Shown here: positions 47,401-54,538 of the stretch, piece after piece | Layout of the letters: each line of letters opens with the position of its first letter | Numbering within the stretch: position 1 is the stretch's first letter | Source of the DNA: Duganella guangzhouensis | GTDB lineage: Bacteria; Pseudomonadota; Gammaproteobacteria; Burkholderiales; Burkholderiaceae_D | DNA length: 64,000 nucleotides | Direction of reading: 5' to 3' | Assembly: GCF_009674535.1 (NCBI RefSeq) | Contig: NZ_WKJK01000006.1 | Span: forward strand, 62,001 to 126,000 | Program-made: the position numbers and the translations under genes | Notes under the pieces: model-generated | Databases searched by the model: none | What the model was told of the DNA's origin: nothing | What the model saw: the letters and a program-made list of their open reading frames with translations, nothing else

Positions 47401-50178
47401 CGAACGCCACAGACTGCGCAAGATGGCGTCCATGCTGAAGTAAGCTTCGTATGGCAGGAACACCAGCATCAGAACCGCGTGCGAGAACTGCATGCCGGCG
47501 CGCCGCAGCGAGGCGCGGATATGCTGGCTCCACAAGGTATCGCGCGGACGGTGGACCAGGTCATACAGCATGCTGACCAGCGGCGGCACAAAGATCACCG
47601 CCAGCACGGCACCGGTCCACAGCCACGGATCCGGCAGCCAGCGCCACGCGGTAATCAGCGACAACACCAGCGCCGGCGCGGTCAAGCTGCGGCGCAGGTT
47701 ATCGAACAGCTTCCAGCGCGACAGCAGCGACAGCGGATTCTTTTCACGCTTGCCGCTGCGCCCCGGAACACGGCCGGCCAGCCAGCCGATCAGCTGCCAG
47801 TCACCGCGTATCCAGCGCTGGCGACGCGTCACATCCTCGCTGTAGCGGGTCGGATAGGCTTCGTACAGCTGCGCATCGCTCAGCAGGCCGGCGCGCAGAT
47901 AGCAGCCCTCCAGCAGATCGTGGCTGAGGATTTTGTTTTCCGGCAGATGGCCGCCCAGTACCTGCTCGAACACGTCGACATCGTAGATGCCCTTGCCGAT
48001 GAAAGAACCTTCGAAGAACACGTCCTGATACACGTCCGACACCGTGCGGGTATAGGGATCGATGCCCGGTTCGCCACCGCACAGCTTCTCGTAGCGCGAC
48101 GCATTCTCGCTCGGCAGCGCCACCGCCACGCGCGGCTGCAGAATGCCATAGCCTTCGGTGACGCGGCCACGTTGTTTGTCCACGCGCGGCCGGTTGAGCG
48201 GATGCTCCATGGTGGCGATGAACTGCGCCGCGGCGTCGCGCGGCAGCTGGGTATCGGTGTCCAGCGTGATGACGTAGCGGATGCTTTCCAGCTCCGAGGT
48301 TTCACCCAGCACCAGCGAGAATTTTTCGCGCGCGCCGCCGCGCAGAAAGCGGTTCAGATCTTCCAGCTTGCCGCGCTTGCGCTCATAACCCATCCACACG
48401 CCTTCCTGCGGATTCCACAGGCGCGGCCGATGCAGCAGCAGGAACGGCGCATGCGGCTGATCGCCGGCATACTTGTGATTGAGATGCGCCAGGCAGCGCT
48501 TCATCTGCTCGATCAACGCATCATCGTTCGGCATTTTCTCCGCGCGAGAATCGGCGAAATCGGTCAGCAGGCAAAAGCGCAGATTGGGATCGCGATTGGC
48601 GAGGAAGCGCACCTCCATCTGCTCGAACAGATCCTCGATATTCTCCTTGCTGTAGACCAGCGTCGGCACCACCACCAGCGTGCGTGCCTCGGCCGGGATG
48701 CCATCCTTGAAGTCCATGCGCGGCAAGGGTCGAGGATGCGTGACCAGCGTGGCCACCCAGTTCACCAGACTCAGTGCCAGCTGGCTGCTGCCCAGCAGCG
48801 CCAGCACGCCCAGCGCCGCCAATACCACGCCATGCACGCCGTGATAGGCCGCGCGCTCCAGCAGCAGCGCGGTGGACACCAGCGCAATCGCGGCGATCGC
48901 GCCCAGATAGGACGTCAGAGGAGAAGCGCTAGAGGTTTGCTGGAACGCCTCCAGCCATGGGCGGCGCATGCCAGTCTGTTTTTCCAGCGCGGCCAGGCCG
49001 CCGCCGATCAAATAGAAACCAACGTGGCCATGGCGCGCATCGCCCTGGCCGTGATGCGCCTGTGCCAGCGCCAACGCCTGCTGCGCCACTTCCACTTCGC
49101 TGAACTTCGAGCGCTTGGCGATCTTCTCGATGGCGTGGCGGTACTGGTCGCGGGTGGCGAATTCCATTTTGCCGTAGATGTCGGCCGGATCTTCGCGCAG
49201 CGTTTGTTCGACCACGCTCATGGTCTCGACAAACTCCTGCCAGTCCATGGTGCCGAGGAAGCGCAGGCTGCCGATGCTGTTGGCGATCGACACCTGCTCG
49301 GCGGCCTGCTGCTGGATCTCGGTCTGAATCTGCTGCTCGATGGTCTGGCCGGATTCGGCCAGGCGGTGCGTGATCCAGGTCAGCGCCAGCGTCAGCGCGG
49401 GACTCTGTCCTTGCAGGCGGCGCGCCAATTCGGCCACGAAGGCGCTGGTGATGGGCGGATTGGAGCGGGCCATATCGGCCACCATCAGAATCAAGCCGCT
49501 GGGATTTTTTTCCGCCACCTCGGTCATCTGATCGGCCCAGGTGTTGGCGAGGTCGCGCTGGATGCGGTTTTCGGCCACGCGCGCGGCCACGCGGCGCAGG
49601 TTTTCGATCAGCGCCAGCCGCAGCATGATGGGAATCGCCCACAGCTCGCCAAGCTTGAGCGTGGCCACCTCCTGATACGCGTCGACGAAGCGGCACAGCG
49701 ATTCCGGATCGACGCGGCCATCGCCGTGCGAAATGATTTCCAGCGCGATCTTGTAGACGCGCGGGCAGCCATCCGGCGCGCCCTTGCCCAGGCGAGGCAG
49801 CTCCTTGCTGTAATTCTTCGGCAGGTGACGGCGAGCGATGCGGATCTGCTCTTCGATCAGATAGAAATTATCCAGCAGCCATTCGGAAGCGGGCGTGATC
49901 TGGCGGCCGGCCTTGACGGCGACGGTCAGCTCATCACAAGTGGAATCAATAACGGCCGCGTTCTCCGCCAGTCGCGCCAGCAGGCGATCGCGGCCGCCGC
50001 GCTTGCTGAGTTCGTGATGCATGGCCAGCGTCTTACCATGCGCGGCCATCTGCGCCGCGCTGAACAGCTCAGCGCGCAGCGGCAAGTCCTCATCATCGTC
50101 GTCGGACACCAGCGAGGCAGTTTGGGATTCGCGGAAGCCGAGCGACATCTCGGGCAGCAGGGGATTGGACTTGTTCAA
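41464..50178 (-). CDS. Cyclic beta-1,2-glucan synthase-like protein (GT84-GH94)
   Basis: A 2904-residue inner-membrane enzyme, close in length to NdvB and Brucella Cgs. An N-terminal helical region is followed by TM helices near residues 425-500, a GT84 glycosyltransferase domain with VITLDTDTQLPRD (near 640) and QRWIRGDW (near 788), more TMs near 820-1000, two beta-sandwich repeats, and a C-terminal GH94 phosphorylase-like domain with GSCDWNDGMDKVGEHGKGES (near 2580). It should build, trim and close beta-1,2-glucan rings for the periplasm. The start appears to be TTG at 50178 with GAGGT five to six bases upstream; ATG 50148 is the alternative. Confidence 0.93.
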   Translation of the reverse strand: MNKSNPLLPEMSLGFRESQTASLVSDDDDEDLPLRAELFSAAQMAAHGKTLAMHHELSKRGGRDRLLARLAENAAVIDSTCDELTVAVKAGRQITPASEWLLDNFYLIEEQIRIARRHLPKNYSKELPRLGKGAPDGCPRVYKIALEIISHGDGRVDPESLCRFVDAYQEVATLKLGELWAIPIMLRLALIENLRRVAARVAENRIQRDLANTWADQMTEVAEKNPSGLILMVADMARSNPPITSAFVAELARRLQGQSPALTLALTWITHRLAESGQTIEQQIQTEIQQQAAEQVSIANSIGSLRFLGTMDWQEFVETMSVVEQTLREDPADIYGKMEFATRDQYRHAIEKIAKRSKFSEVEVAQQALALAQAHHGQGDARHGHVGFYLIGGGLAALEKQTGMRRPWLEAFQQTSSASPLTSYLGAIAAIALVSTALLLERAAYHGVHGVVLAALGVLALLGSSQLALSLVNWVATLVTHPRPLPRMDFKDGIPAEARTLVVVPTLVYSKENIEDLFEQMEVRFLANRDPNLRFCLLTDFADSRAEKMPNDDALIEQMKRCLAHLNHKYAGDQPHAPFLLLHRPRLWNPQEGVWMGYERKRGKLEDLNRFLRGGAREKFSLVLGETSELESIRYVITLDTDTQLPRDAAAQFIATMEHPLNRPRVDKQRGRVTEGYGILQPRVAVALPSENASRYEKLCGGEPGIDPYTRTVSDVYQDVFFEGSFIGKGIYDVDVFEQVLGGHLPENKILSHDLLEGCYLRAGLLSDAQLYEAYPTRYSEDVTRRQRWIRGDWQLIGWLAGRVPGRSGKREKNPLSLLSRWKLFDNLRRSLTAPALVLSLITAWRWLPDPWLWTGAVLAVIFVPPLVSMLYDLVHRPRDTLWSQHIRASLRRAGMQFSHAVLMLVFLPYEAYFSMDAILRSLWRSLISHRKLLEWRASALSRQADGSASTWRTMWTAPVLALFVGGWLLGWRPASLPPAALFLLAWLLAPAVADWISRPIPRKDAVLTPEQHQFLHNLARRTWAYFDRFVGPDDNWLPPDNMQEHPVQVVAHRTSPTNIGMALLANLSAADFGYITVGQMMERTANTLNTMDLLERHHGHFYNWYDTLTLKPLHPIYISSVDSGNLAGHLLTMQPGLTGLYDEPVLGPQIVNGVIATVRVLRETMAGDAVTVADSSGIDELLAALAPAPEAGNLQQLHTWLTRMSAASEAIQPQAAAHGEAALSWADSLLQQCRAALAELNALTPWAALAADAIFDTSMTRMPTLRELAALARATNDIAATNLAPDELERQQRLAALFEQGSTAAHERMRALADLAQRCAAFAQMEYAFLFNPTTNLLAIGYNVTDRRLDASYYDLLASESRLASFVAIAQGQLPQDHWFALGRQLCIVSGKPVLLSWSGSMFEYLMPLLVMPNYPNTLLDQTYQSVIDAQIDYGKRRNVPWGISESGYNTVDASLNYQYRAFGVPGLGLKRGLADDLVIAPYATMMGLMVQPEASCANLQKMADTGFMGRYGFYEAIDYTPSRLPRGQNYAIIRSFMVHHQGMGLLALSYLLHDRPMQRRFESDPLLQSTLLVLQERSPQAGAFYSNTTEMAAAIRSNGPDQTMPMRVLTQHSTPLPETQLLSNGRYHVMVTNAGGSYSRWKDLAVTRWREDSTRDNWGNFCYVRDLEDGEFWSTTYQPTLVDPRKFEVVFSEGRAEFRRSDRHIDLYTEIVVSPEDDIELRRTRITNKSDRVRTIEVTSFAEVVMAPAAADNAHPAFSKLFVQTEILKHENAILCTRRPRGAHEVMPWLMHSMMVHDAPVLEVSFETDRSRFIGRGNTAMAPTAMLAEGALSGAEGSVLDPVVAIRYTITLKPDQFATVDIVTGMTEQRDTALHLIDKYQDRHLADRVFELAWTHSQVVLRQLNASEADGQLYSRLANSVIYPNGGLRAEASTLIKNQRGQSGLWAYAISGDLPIVLLQIKDAANIELARQMVQAHAYWRLKGLVVDLVIWYEDLSGYRQALHDQIMGLIASGIDAQAIDRPGGIFVRLIDQIPNEDRILMQSVARVIISDARGTLAEQIKRPAPPSMRMPPLLADSRGEYADAGPVTHQPHDLVLENGIGGFSPDGREYVITTSATQRTPAPWSNVLANPQFGSVISESGQAYTWHENAHEYRITPWHNDPVSDASGEAFYLRDEQSGQFWSPTALPARGNGVYVTRHGFGYSVFEHIEAGIHSEMTTFVAVDAPIKYTVLKVRNDSLVQRRLSAFGYVEWVLGDMRSKSGMHLVTEADPVSGALFAKNGYNTEFSGRVAFFNCDASLRTFTGDRTEFVGRNGSLAAPAALKRSRLSGKIGAGLDACAAIQAPFDLLPGQEREIVFVLGVGGRRNADASILVQKHRSAGAAQEALAAVHAHWEQTLSAVKIETPEKELDVLANGWLMYQTIACRIWARSGYYQSGGAFGFRDQLQDAMATIHTQPQLLRDQLLLCAAHQFLEGDVQHWWHPPSDRGVRTHCSDDYLWLPLGAWRYVSTTGDTSILDETAPYLEGRAVKLEEDSYYDMPQRSGEQGTLYEHCQRAIRNGLRFGQHGLPLIGSCDWNDGMDKVGEHGKGESVWLAFFLCEVLKRFAEVADLRQDVEFSAECREQARRIAANVEQHAWDGEWYRRAYFDDGTPLGSHTNEECQIDSISQSWGVLSGSADPVRVRGAMEQVNQRLVRRDSGIIQLLDPPFDKAGPNPGYIRGYVPGVRENGGQYTHAAIWTAMAFASLGETERAWELARMINPVMHGRSAEGVAVYKVEPYVVTADVYAVPPHVGRGGWSWYTGSSGWMYRLILESLLGLTRSATHLKLEPRMPQDWNTFSLNYRYGGTIYEIRVTKGATSAPIMTVDGVPQPDRLIALRDSGGSHRVELLVPALDTQAGAGAE

Positions 50179-50292
50179 CTTAGACCTCGCTTCGAATTCT
50201 GCGAATGGGAAATTATGTCTCAGAGCATCGTACGAGGGCGCACGGCAGGCGACTGTACGGTGACGTACATAACAAGGTCAGCAGACAAAGAT

Positions 50293-50378
50293 GGGGTCAG
50301 GTCCATCATTTCTACACGGACTCAACCGTAGCGCGGGCGCTACGGTTGAGTCCGTGTAGAAATGATGGACCTGACCCC
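50293..50378. repeat. 86-bp palindrome (repeat element, copy 2)
   Basis: Two 42-base arms pair perfectly around a 2-base GG centre (50335-50336). The outer 26 bases of each arm equal those of the element at 37103-37194 (start GGGGTCAGGTCCATCATT); the inner 16 bases are different yet still fully paired. It lies between the cysteine-desulfurase fusion gene (3' side) and the glucan synthase start. Upstream at 50254-50269 is a small separate hairpin TGTACG-GTGA-CGTACA. Confidence 0.9.
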
Positions 50379-50396
50379 GGAGTGGGTGAAAAAAAA

Positions 50397-52493
50397 TCAG
50401 GCGGCCAGTGGCAGGGGGACGGCTAGCGCGAGGCCGCCGTTGAGGCTGTAGGCTTGGGGGTGGCCGAGACGGCGCAGGCAGTGCGCGGCTTTCAGGCTGC
50501 GGTTGCCGCTGCGGCAGAAGAAGATCAGCGGTACCGGGGTTTCATGTAGCCATAGACTGGCGTACTCGGCCAGGCGGCTCAACGGTACGCTCAACGCGAT
50601 GCGGCCGGCCGGTGCCGGCGATAATGTGGCGGCGAATTCATAGGGCTCGCGCACGTCGATCAAACGGGCTTCCGGATGGGCTTGCAGGAAGGCGTCCAGC
50701 ATGCTGCTGTCGAGTTGTACGCCGTTCGCGAGCGTTGCCGTCGGGGTAGTTGTCATGCTGAGGCAAAACTGATTCTGCTCATCGCGGGTTGGACACAGTA
50801 AGGTGCGCCCATCGGTGCAGTCGCGCAGCATCTGCTGCGCTGGCTTGGCACTGAAGGCGAAGCGTACGGCTTGCGCTTTCAATTGTCCGTCCTCCGGCGT
50901 GCCCAGCAGATAGGCGCGCAGTTCGTCGCCGGTGCCGCACGGAAGCGCCGCCAGCACCTGGGCGCCCAACCGGACCGCGCCGGCGCGGGCGCCGTTGGCC
51001 AGTGCCACACTGGCGGCGTTGGCTGGCCAGCCGTACTCGTCAGCTTCGGCATGGCGGTTGTAGTGGCGGCCCAACGCGTCGATCAGCATGCCGCGGCCGG
51101 CGTTCGGCAAGGTGCTGACGATGGCTTGCACCTGGTAGTTCTGGCAGCGCACGTAGGATTCGATGCGCGCCACATGGTCCGGCAGCGGGTCGATGACGAT
51201 GCAGCTGCGGCTGGCGGCATCCAGCAACAGCCAGCTGCACGCGCCTTCGACACCGAGTTGCAGCAGACCATCATGCGGCACGGCGGTGCGCTCGGATGGG
51301 ATCAGGCAACTGGCGCGCAGCGCGGCGCCGCAACGTTCGATGCGGGCGCAAGCGGCGGCGATGGTGGCGTCGTCGGCCAGCGGGCCGAACGACATGCGGA
51401 TGGCGCCGGCGCTGCGCCACAGCGGCAGGCCCATCGCGTCCAGCACGTAACTGGGCGCGGCCTTGGACGAGGAACAGGCGCTGCCGGCGCTGACGCGTAC
51501 CTCGGCGGCGTCGAACACGTCCATCAATTCGCGGCTGGAAAGGCCTGGTACGGCGAAGTTCAGCGTGGTTGGCAGCGCTTTGTCGAAGGGATTGTTGAAT
51601 ACCACGCCCGGCAGCGCGGCGCGCAGGCTGTCCGCCAAACGGGCGCGGTAGGCGCACAGTTCGGCTGGAGTGCGGAAGGTGTCGCCGCGCTCCAGCGCCG
51701 CCAGCACCGCGCCCAGGGCGGCGATGCCGGCCATGTTTTCGGTGCCCGAGCGCTGCCCGGCTTCCTGGCCGCCGCCCATGATGAGGGCGGTGAACGGCGC
51801 GCCGGCACGCACATACAGCATGCCGATGCCTTTGGGCGCATACAGTTTATGACCGGAGAACGGTGCGTAATCGATGCGGGTTGACGACAGATCCAGCTTG
51901 AGCTTGCCCAACGCCTGGACGCAGTCGACCATCCAGTAGGCCTTGCTGCCGGTGTCGCTGAGCATAGCTTCGATGCCGCTCAGATCGCTGATGACGCCGG
52001 TTTCGTTGTTGGCGGCCATGGTACAGACCATGGCGGCGTTGGCGGCGATCGCGCGCAATGCGTCGAGGCGGTGGGCGCCGTCGGCGTCGACCGGCAACTG
52101 GTGCAGCGTTAGATTCAGGCCCAGCAGGCGGTTCCAGTGCGCCAGGCTTTCCGGCACCGCCTTGTGTTCGGTGGCGCCGTAGACCAGCAAGGTGCCGATG
52201 GTCTCGCCGGCGTCGCGGCGCTCGCGCAGCGCGACCAGCGCCGACAGCACGGCGGTCTGAATGCCTTCGGTGGCGCCGCTGTTGAACATCAGGCGGCCGC
52301 TGCCGACGCCGAGCAGGCGCATGGCGCGGGCGCGCGCGTCGTCGAGAATGACCTTGGCCTTGAGGCCGGTCGCGTGGGTACTGCTCGGATTGCCGTAGCG
52401 CTGGCCCATGGCATCAGCGGCGGCGGTAATGGCGGCAGGCAGCACAACGCTGGTGGCGTTGCTGTCGAGATAGATTTCGGTAGTCATGCACAT
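50397..52493 (-). CDS. Three-domain sulfur protein: cysteine desulfurase + degenerate MBL + rhodanese
   Basis: A 698-residue fusion. Residues 1-395 form a class V aminotransferase of the NifS/IscS type: H110 in GATEH, PLP lysine K216 in FSGHKLYAPKG, catalytic C340 in VSAGSACSSS. Residues about 405-580 look like an ETHE1-type metallo-beta-lactamase domain (ASRSCIVIDPLPDHVARIE) that has lost its metal ligands: HxHxDH is replaced by STLPNAGRG and the PGHDY block by CPTRDE. Residues about 595-698 are a rhodanese with C660 in FFCRSGNRS. Sulfur could pass from C340 to C660 within one chain. It diverges from an Lrp/AsnC regulator. An in-frame ATG at 52487 is an alternative start. Confidence 0.88.
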   Translation of the reverse strand: MCMTTEIYLDSNATSVVLPAAITAAADAMGQRYGNPSSTHATGLKAKVILDDARARAMRLLGVGSGRLMFNSGATEGIQTAVLSALVALRERRDAGETIGTLLVYGATEHKAVPESLAHWNRLLGLNLTLHQLPVDADGAHRLDALRAIAANAAMVCTMAANNETGVISDLSGIEAMLSDTGSKAYWMVDCVQALGKLKLDLSSTRIDYAPFSGHKLYAPKGIGMLYVRAGAPFTALIMGGGQEAGQRSGTENMAGIAALGAVLAALERGDTFRTPAELCAYRARLADSLRAALPGVVFNNPFDKALPTTLNFAVPGLSSRELMDVFDAAEVRVSAGSACSSSKAAPSYVLDAMGLPLWRSAGAIRMSFGPLADDATIAAACARIERCGAALRASCLIPSERTAVPHDGLLQLGVEGACSWLLLDAASRSCIVIDPLPDHVARIESYVRCQNYQVQAIVSTLPNAGRGMLIDALGRHYNRHAEADEYGWPANAASVALANGARAGAVRLGAQVLAALPCGTGDELRAYLLGTPEDGQLKAQAVRFAFSAKPAQQMLRDCTDGRTLLCPTRDEQNQFCLSMTTTPTATLANGVQLDSSMLDAFLQAHPEARLIDVREPYEFAATLSPAPAGRIALSVPLSRLAEYASLWLHETPVPLIFFCRSGNRSLKAAHCLRRLGHPQAYSLNGGLALAVPLPLAA

Positions 52494-52539
52494 AGCTTAC
52501 TAAGTCAGAGTGAAATAGTCGTACCAAAATTCTGCGCTC

Positions 52540-52567
52540 AAGCATAAGATGTAGTCATTTTATGCTT
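52540..52567. promoter_or_regulatory. Inverted-repeat operator candidate for the Lrp/AsnC regulator
   Basis: AAGCATAA at 52540-52547 and TTATGCTT at 52560-52567 form a perfect 8-base inverted repeat with a 12-base spacer, in the 93-bp region between the divergent fusion gene and regulator gene. The AT-rich dyad suits an Lrp/AsnC protein. It ends 19 bases before the regulator's ATG and could serve autoregulation. Binding is inferred. Confidence 0.6.
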
Positions 52568-52586
52568 TGATTTTCCTATTTTTAGA

Positions 52587-53063
52587 ATGAACAATCTTGA
52601 CCGCTACGATTACGCCATCCTGGACGCTCTGCAACGCGACGGTACGCTGTCGGTTGCCCAGCTCAGCGAGCAAATAGGTTTGTCGTCCACGCCGTGCTGG
52701 AAACGGCTGCGGCGGCTGGAGGAGGAAGGCTATATCGAGAACCGCGTGGCCATCATCAACCGCCGCAAGGTGGGCTTGCCGGTGACGGTGTTTGTCAGCA
52801 TCCGCATCACCCAGCACGACGAGAAATGGTTCGCACACTTTGCCGCCGCCGTGGCAGCCTTGCCGGAGGTGCAGGAATTCCATCGCATGAGCGGTGATAT
52901 CGACTATCTGCTGAAGGTGGTAACCAGCGATATCGAAGGATATGATCGCTTTTACAAGAAGTTAATCAAGTCTGTGCAGCTGACCGGCGTCTCGTCGGCG
53001 TTTTCGATGGAGCAAATCAAAATTACCACGGCATTGCCGCTCGGTCTGGTCTCGCACCAATAA
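52587..53063 (+). CDS. Lrp/AsnC-family transcription regulator
   Basis: A 158-residue feast/famine regulator. The N-terminal HTH spans LDRYDYAILDALQRDGTLSV to LSSTPCWKRLRRLEEEGYI; the C-terminal RAM domain has VTVFVSIRITQHDEKWF, the ligand-loop region MSGDIDYLLKVV and VSSAFSMEQIKITTALPL. No clear Shine-Dalgarno precedes ATG 52587. The divergent desulfurase fusion suggests a cysteine- or sulfur-responsive role like that of DecR/YbaO, which controls cysteine desulfidase genes; this is an inference from context. Confidence 0.93.
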   Translation: MNNLDRYDYAILDALQRDGTLSVAQLSEQIGLSSTPCWKRLRRLEEEGYIENRVAIINRRKVGLPVTVFVSIRITQHDEKWFAHFAAAVAALPEVQEFHRMSGDIDYLLKVVTSDIEGYDRFYKKLIKSVQLTGVSSAFSMEQIKITTALPLGLVSHQ

Positions 53064-53110
53064 AGTGCAATCGTGCGATAATGCGCCATTTCAAATACTT
53101 GATTTAGATC

Positions 53111-54283
53111 ATGCGCGCCTTCTTCGCCAGCTGGCTGCCCAGCCCCACCACTGCCAATCGCCGTGAACAGTTGCGCGCCGCCTTCGGCGCCCTGTGCGGC
53201 ATCCTGCTGACCGCGCTGCTCAGTCAAGCGCTGCTGCAAAACACCCATGCCAGCATCTTCCTGGTGGCGCCGATCGGCGCCTCGTCGGTGCTGCTGTTTG
53301 CGCTGCCGGCCAGCCCGTTGGCGCAACCGTGGTCGGTGATTGGCGGCAATGTCGTCAGCGGTCTGGCCGGCGCCGCTTGTGTACGCTGGTTCGGTGACAG
53401 TCTGCCGCTGCCGCTGTTGGCCGGCCTGGCCTGCGGCAGTGCGATCGCCGCCATGTTCTTCATGCGTTGCCTGCACCCACCCGGCGGCGCGGTGGCGCTG
53501 ACCACGGTGATCGGCGGCCCGCTGGTGCACGCGGCCGGCTTTGAATTCGTGCTGATGACGGTGCTGGCCGACTCTATTCTTCTGGTGCTGATGGCGGTGA
53601 CCTACAACAACCTCACCGGTCGCGCCTACCCGCACCAGCAGACCAGCCCGCATCCGAATCCGCACGCCACCCGGGACGCGGTGCCGACCGTGCGCCTGGG
53701 CTTCAAGCCGGAAGACCTGGACGCGGTGCTGCAACAGCACAACCAGGTGCTGGATATCAGCCGCGACGATCTGGAATCGCTGTTCATGCAGACCGAACAG
53801 CGCGCCTACCAGCGCCGCTTCGGCATCATCAATTGCGCCGACATCATGTCGCACGACATCGTCAGCGCCGAGTTCGGCACTGGGCTGGCAGAGGCGTGGC
53901 AGCAGATGCGCATCCACCATGTGGCCGCGCTGCCGGTGCTGAACCGCGCGCGGCGCGTGATCGGCATCGTCACTCAGACTGACTTCCTGGAGCACGGCGG
54001 TTTGGACGATTACGGCAGCATCCGCCAGCAACTGCAGCGATTCCTGCGCAAAAGCGGCATCACTCACACCGAAAAGGCCGAGGTGGTGGGCCAGATCATG
54101 ACCCAGCACCCGACCACGGCGCGGGTCGATACGCCGATTGTCGATCTGGTGCCGCTGATGGCGGACTCGGGTTTCCATCACATCCCGATCGTCGACGAAG
54201 AGCAGCGATTTGTCGGCATCGTCACCCAATCCGATCTGGTGGCGGCCTTGTATGAAAGCCGCTTCGCGGAAACCGCCGCATAA
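53111..54283 (+). CDS. HPP-family membrane protein with two CBS domains
   Basis: A 390-residue protein. The N-terminal 170 residues hold about four TM helices with the family motif LHPPGGAVALTTVIGGP near residue 121; HPP proteins have been linked to nitrite transport in chloroplasts and cyanobacteria. Two CBS domains follow (ADIMSHDIVSAEFGTGLAEA and GQIMTQHPTTARVDTPIVDL), which usually bind adenosine nucleotides and regulate the membrane part. It lies 47 bp after the Lrp/AsnC gene and could be co-transcribed. Substrate is not determinable here. Confidence 0.9.
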   Translation: MRAFFASWLPSPTTANRREQLRAAFGALCGILLTALLSQALLQNTHASIFLVAPIGASSVLLFALPASPLAQPWSVIGGNVVSGLAGAACVRWFGDSLPLPLLAGLACGSAIAAMFFMRCLHPPGGAVALTTVIGGPLVHAAGFEFVLMTVLADSILLVLMAVTYNNLTGRAYPHQQTSPHPNPHATRDAVPTVRLGFKPEDLDAVLQQHNQVLDISRDDLESLFMQTEQRAYQRRFGIINCADIMSHDIVSAEFGTGLAEAWQQMRIHHVAALPVLNRARRVIGIVTQTDFLEHGGLDDYGSIRQQLQRFLRKSGITHTEKAEVVGQIMTQHPTTARVDTPIVDLVPLMADSGFHHIPIVDEEQRFVGIVTQSDLVAALYESRFAETAA

Positions 54284-54310
54284 AAAAAGGCCGCGTGTGA
54301 ACGCGGCCTC
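54281..54310. terminator. GC-rich hairpin after the HPP-CBS gene
   Basis: GGCCGCGT (54289-54296), a GTGA loop and ACGCGGCC (54301-54308) form a strong hairpin. The A-run lies on the 5' side, with no T-run after it on the plus strand, so as a plus-strand terminator it is atypical; it would be canonical for minus-strand transcription, yet no minus gene is near. The remaining 54311-54538 is AT-rich and shows no gene. Confidence 0.55.
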
Positions 54311-54538
54311 AATGGCGTGGTACGACCTTTTATTATTTGTATCTCCCCCTGGTTTTCTCGGTACCGCTGAACGCCATCTTACTCCTGCTCTGATAGCCAA
54401 TCGACAAATAAACATGGCAATTTAAAAGTTACTCTTGCCGGCGAAAAACAATGTGTCCGATAGATACAAAAATTGTTCCTCGTCAGTCTTGTGATGGCTT
54501 ATGCTATTCGCCAATTTGTTACACCTTGGACTAATCAC

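Noticed and set aside
47020..50331. A 1103-codon open frame on the plus strand
   Set aside because: Antisense of the glucan synthase gene, with Gln/Arg/His-rich composition and no recognisable motif.
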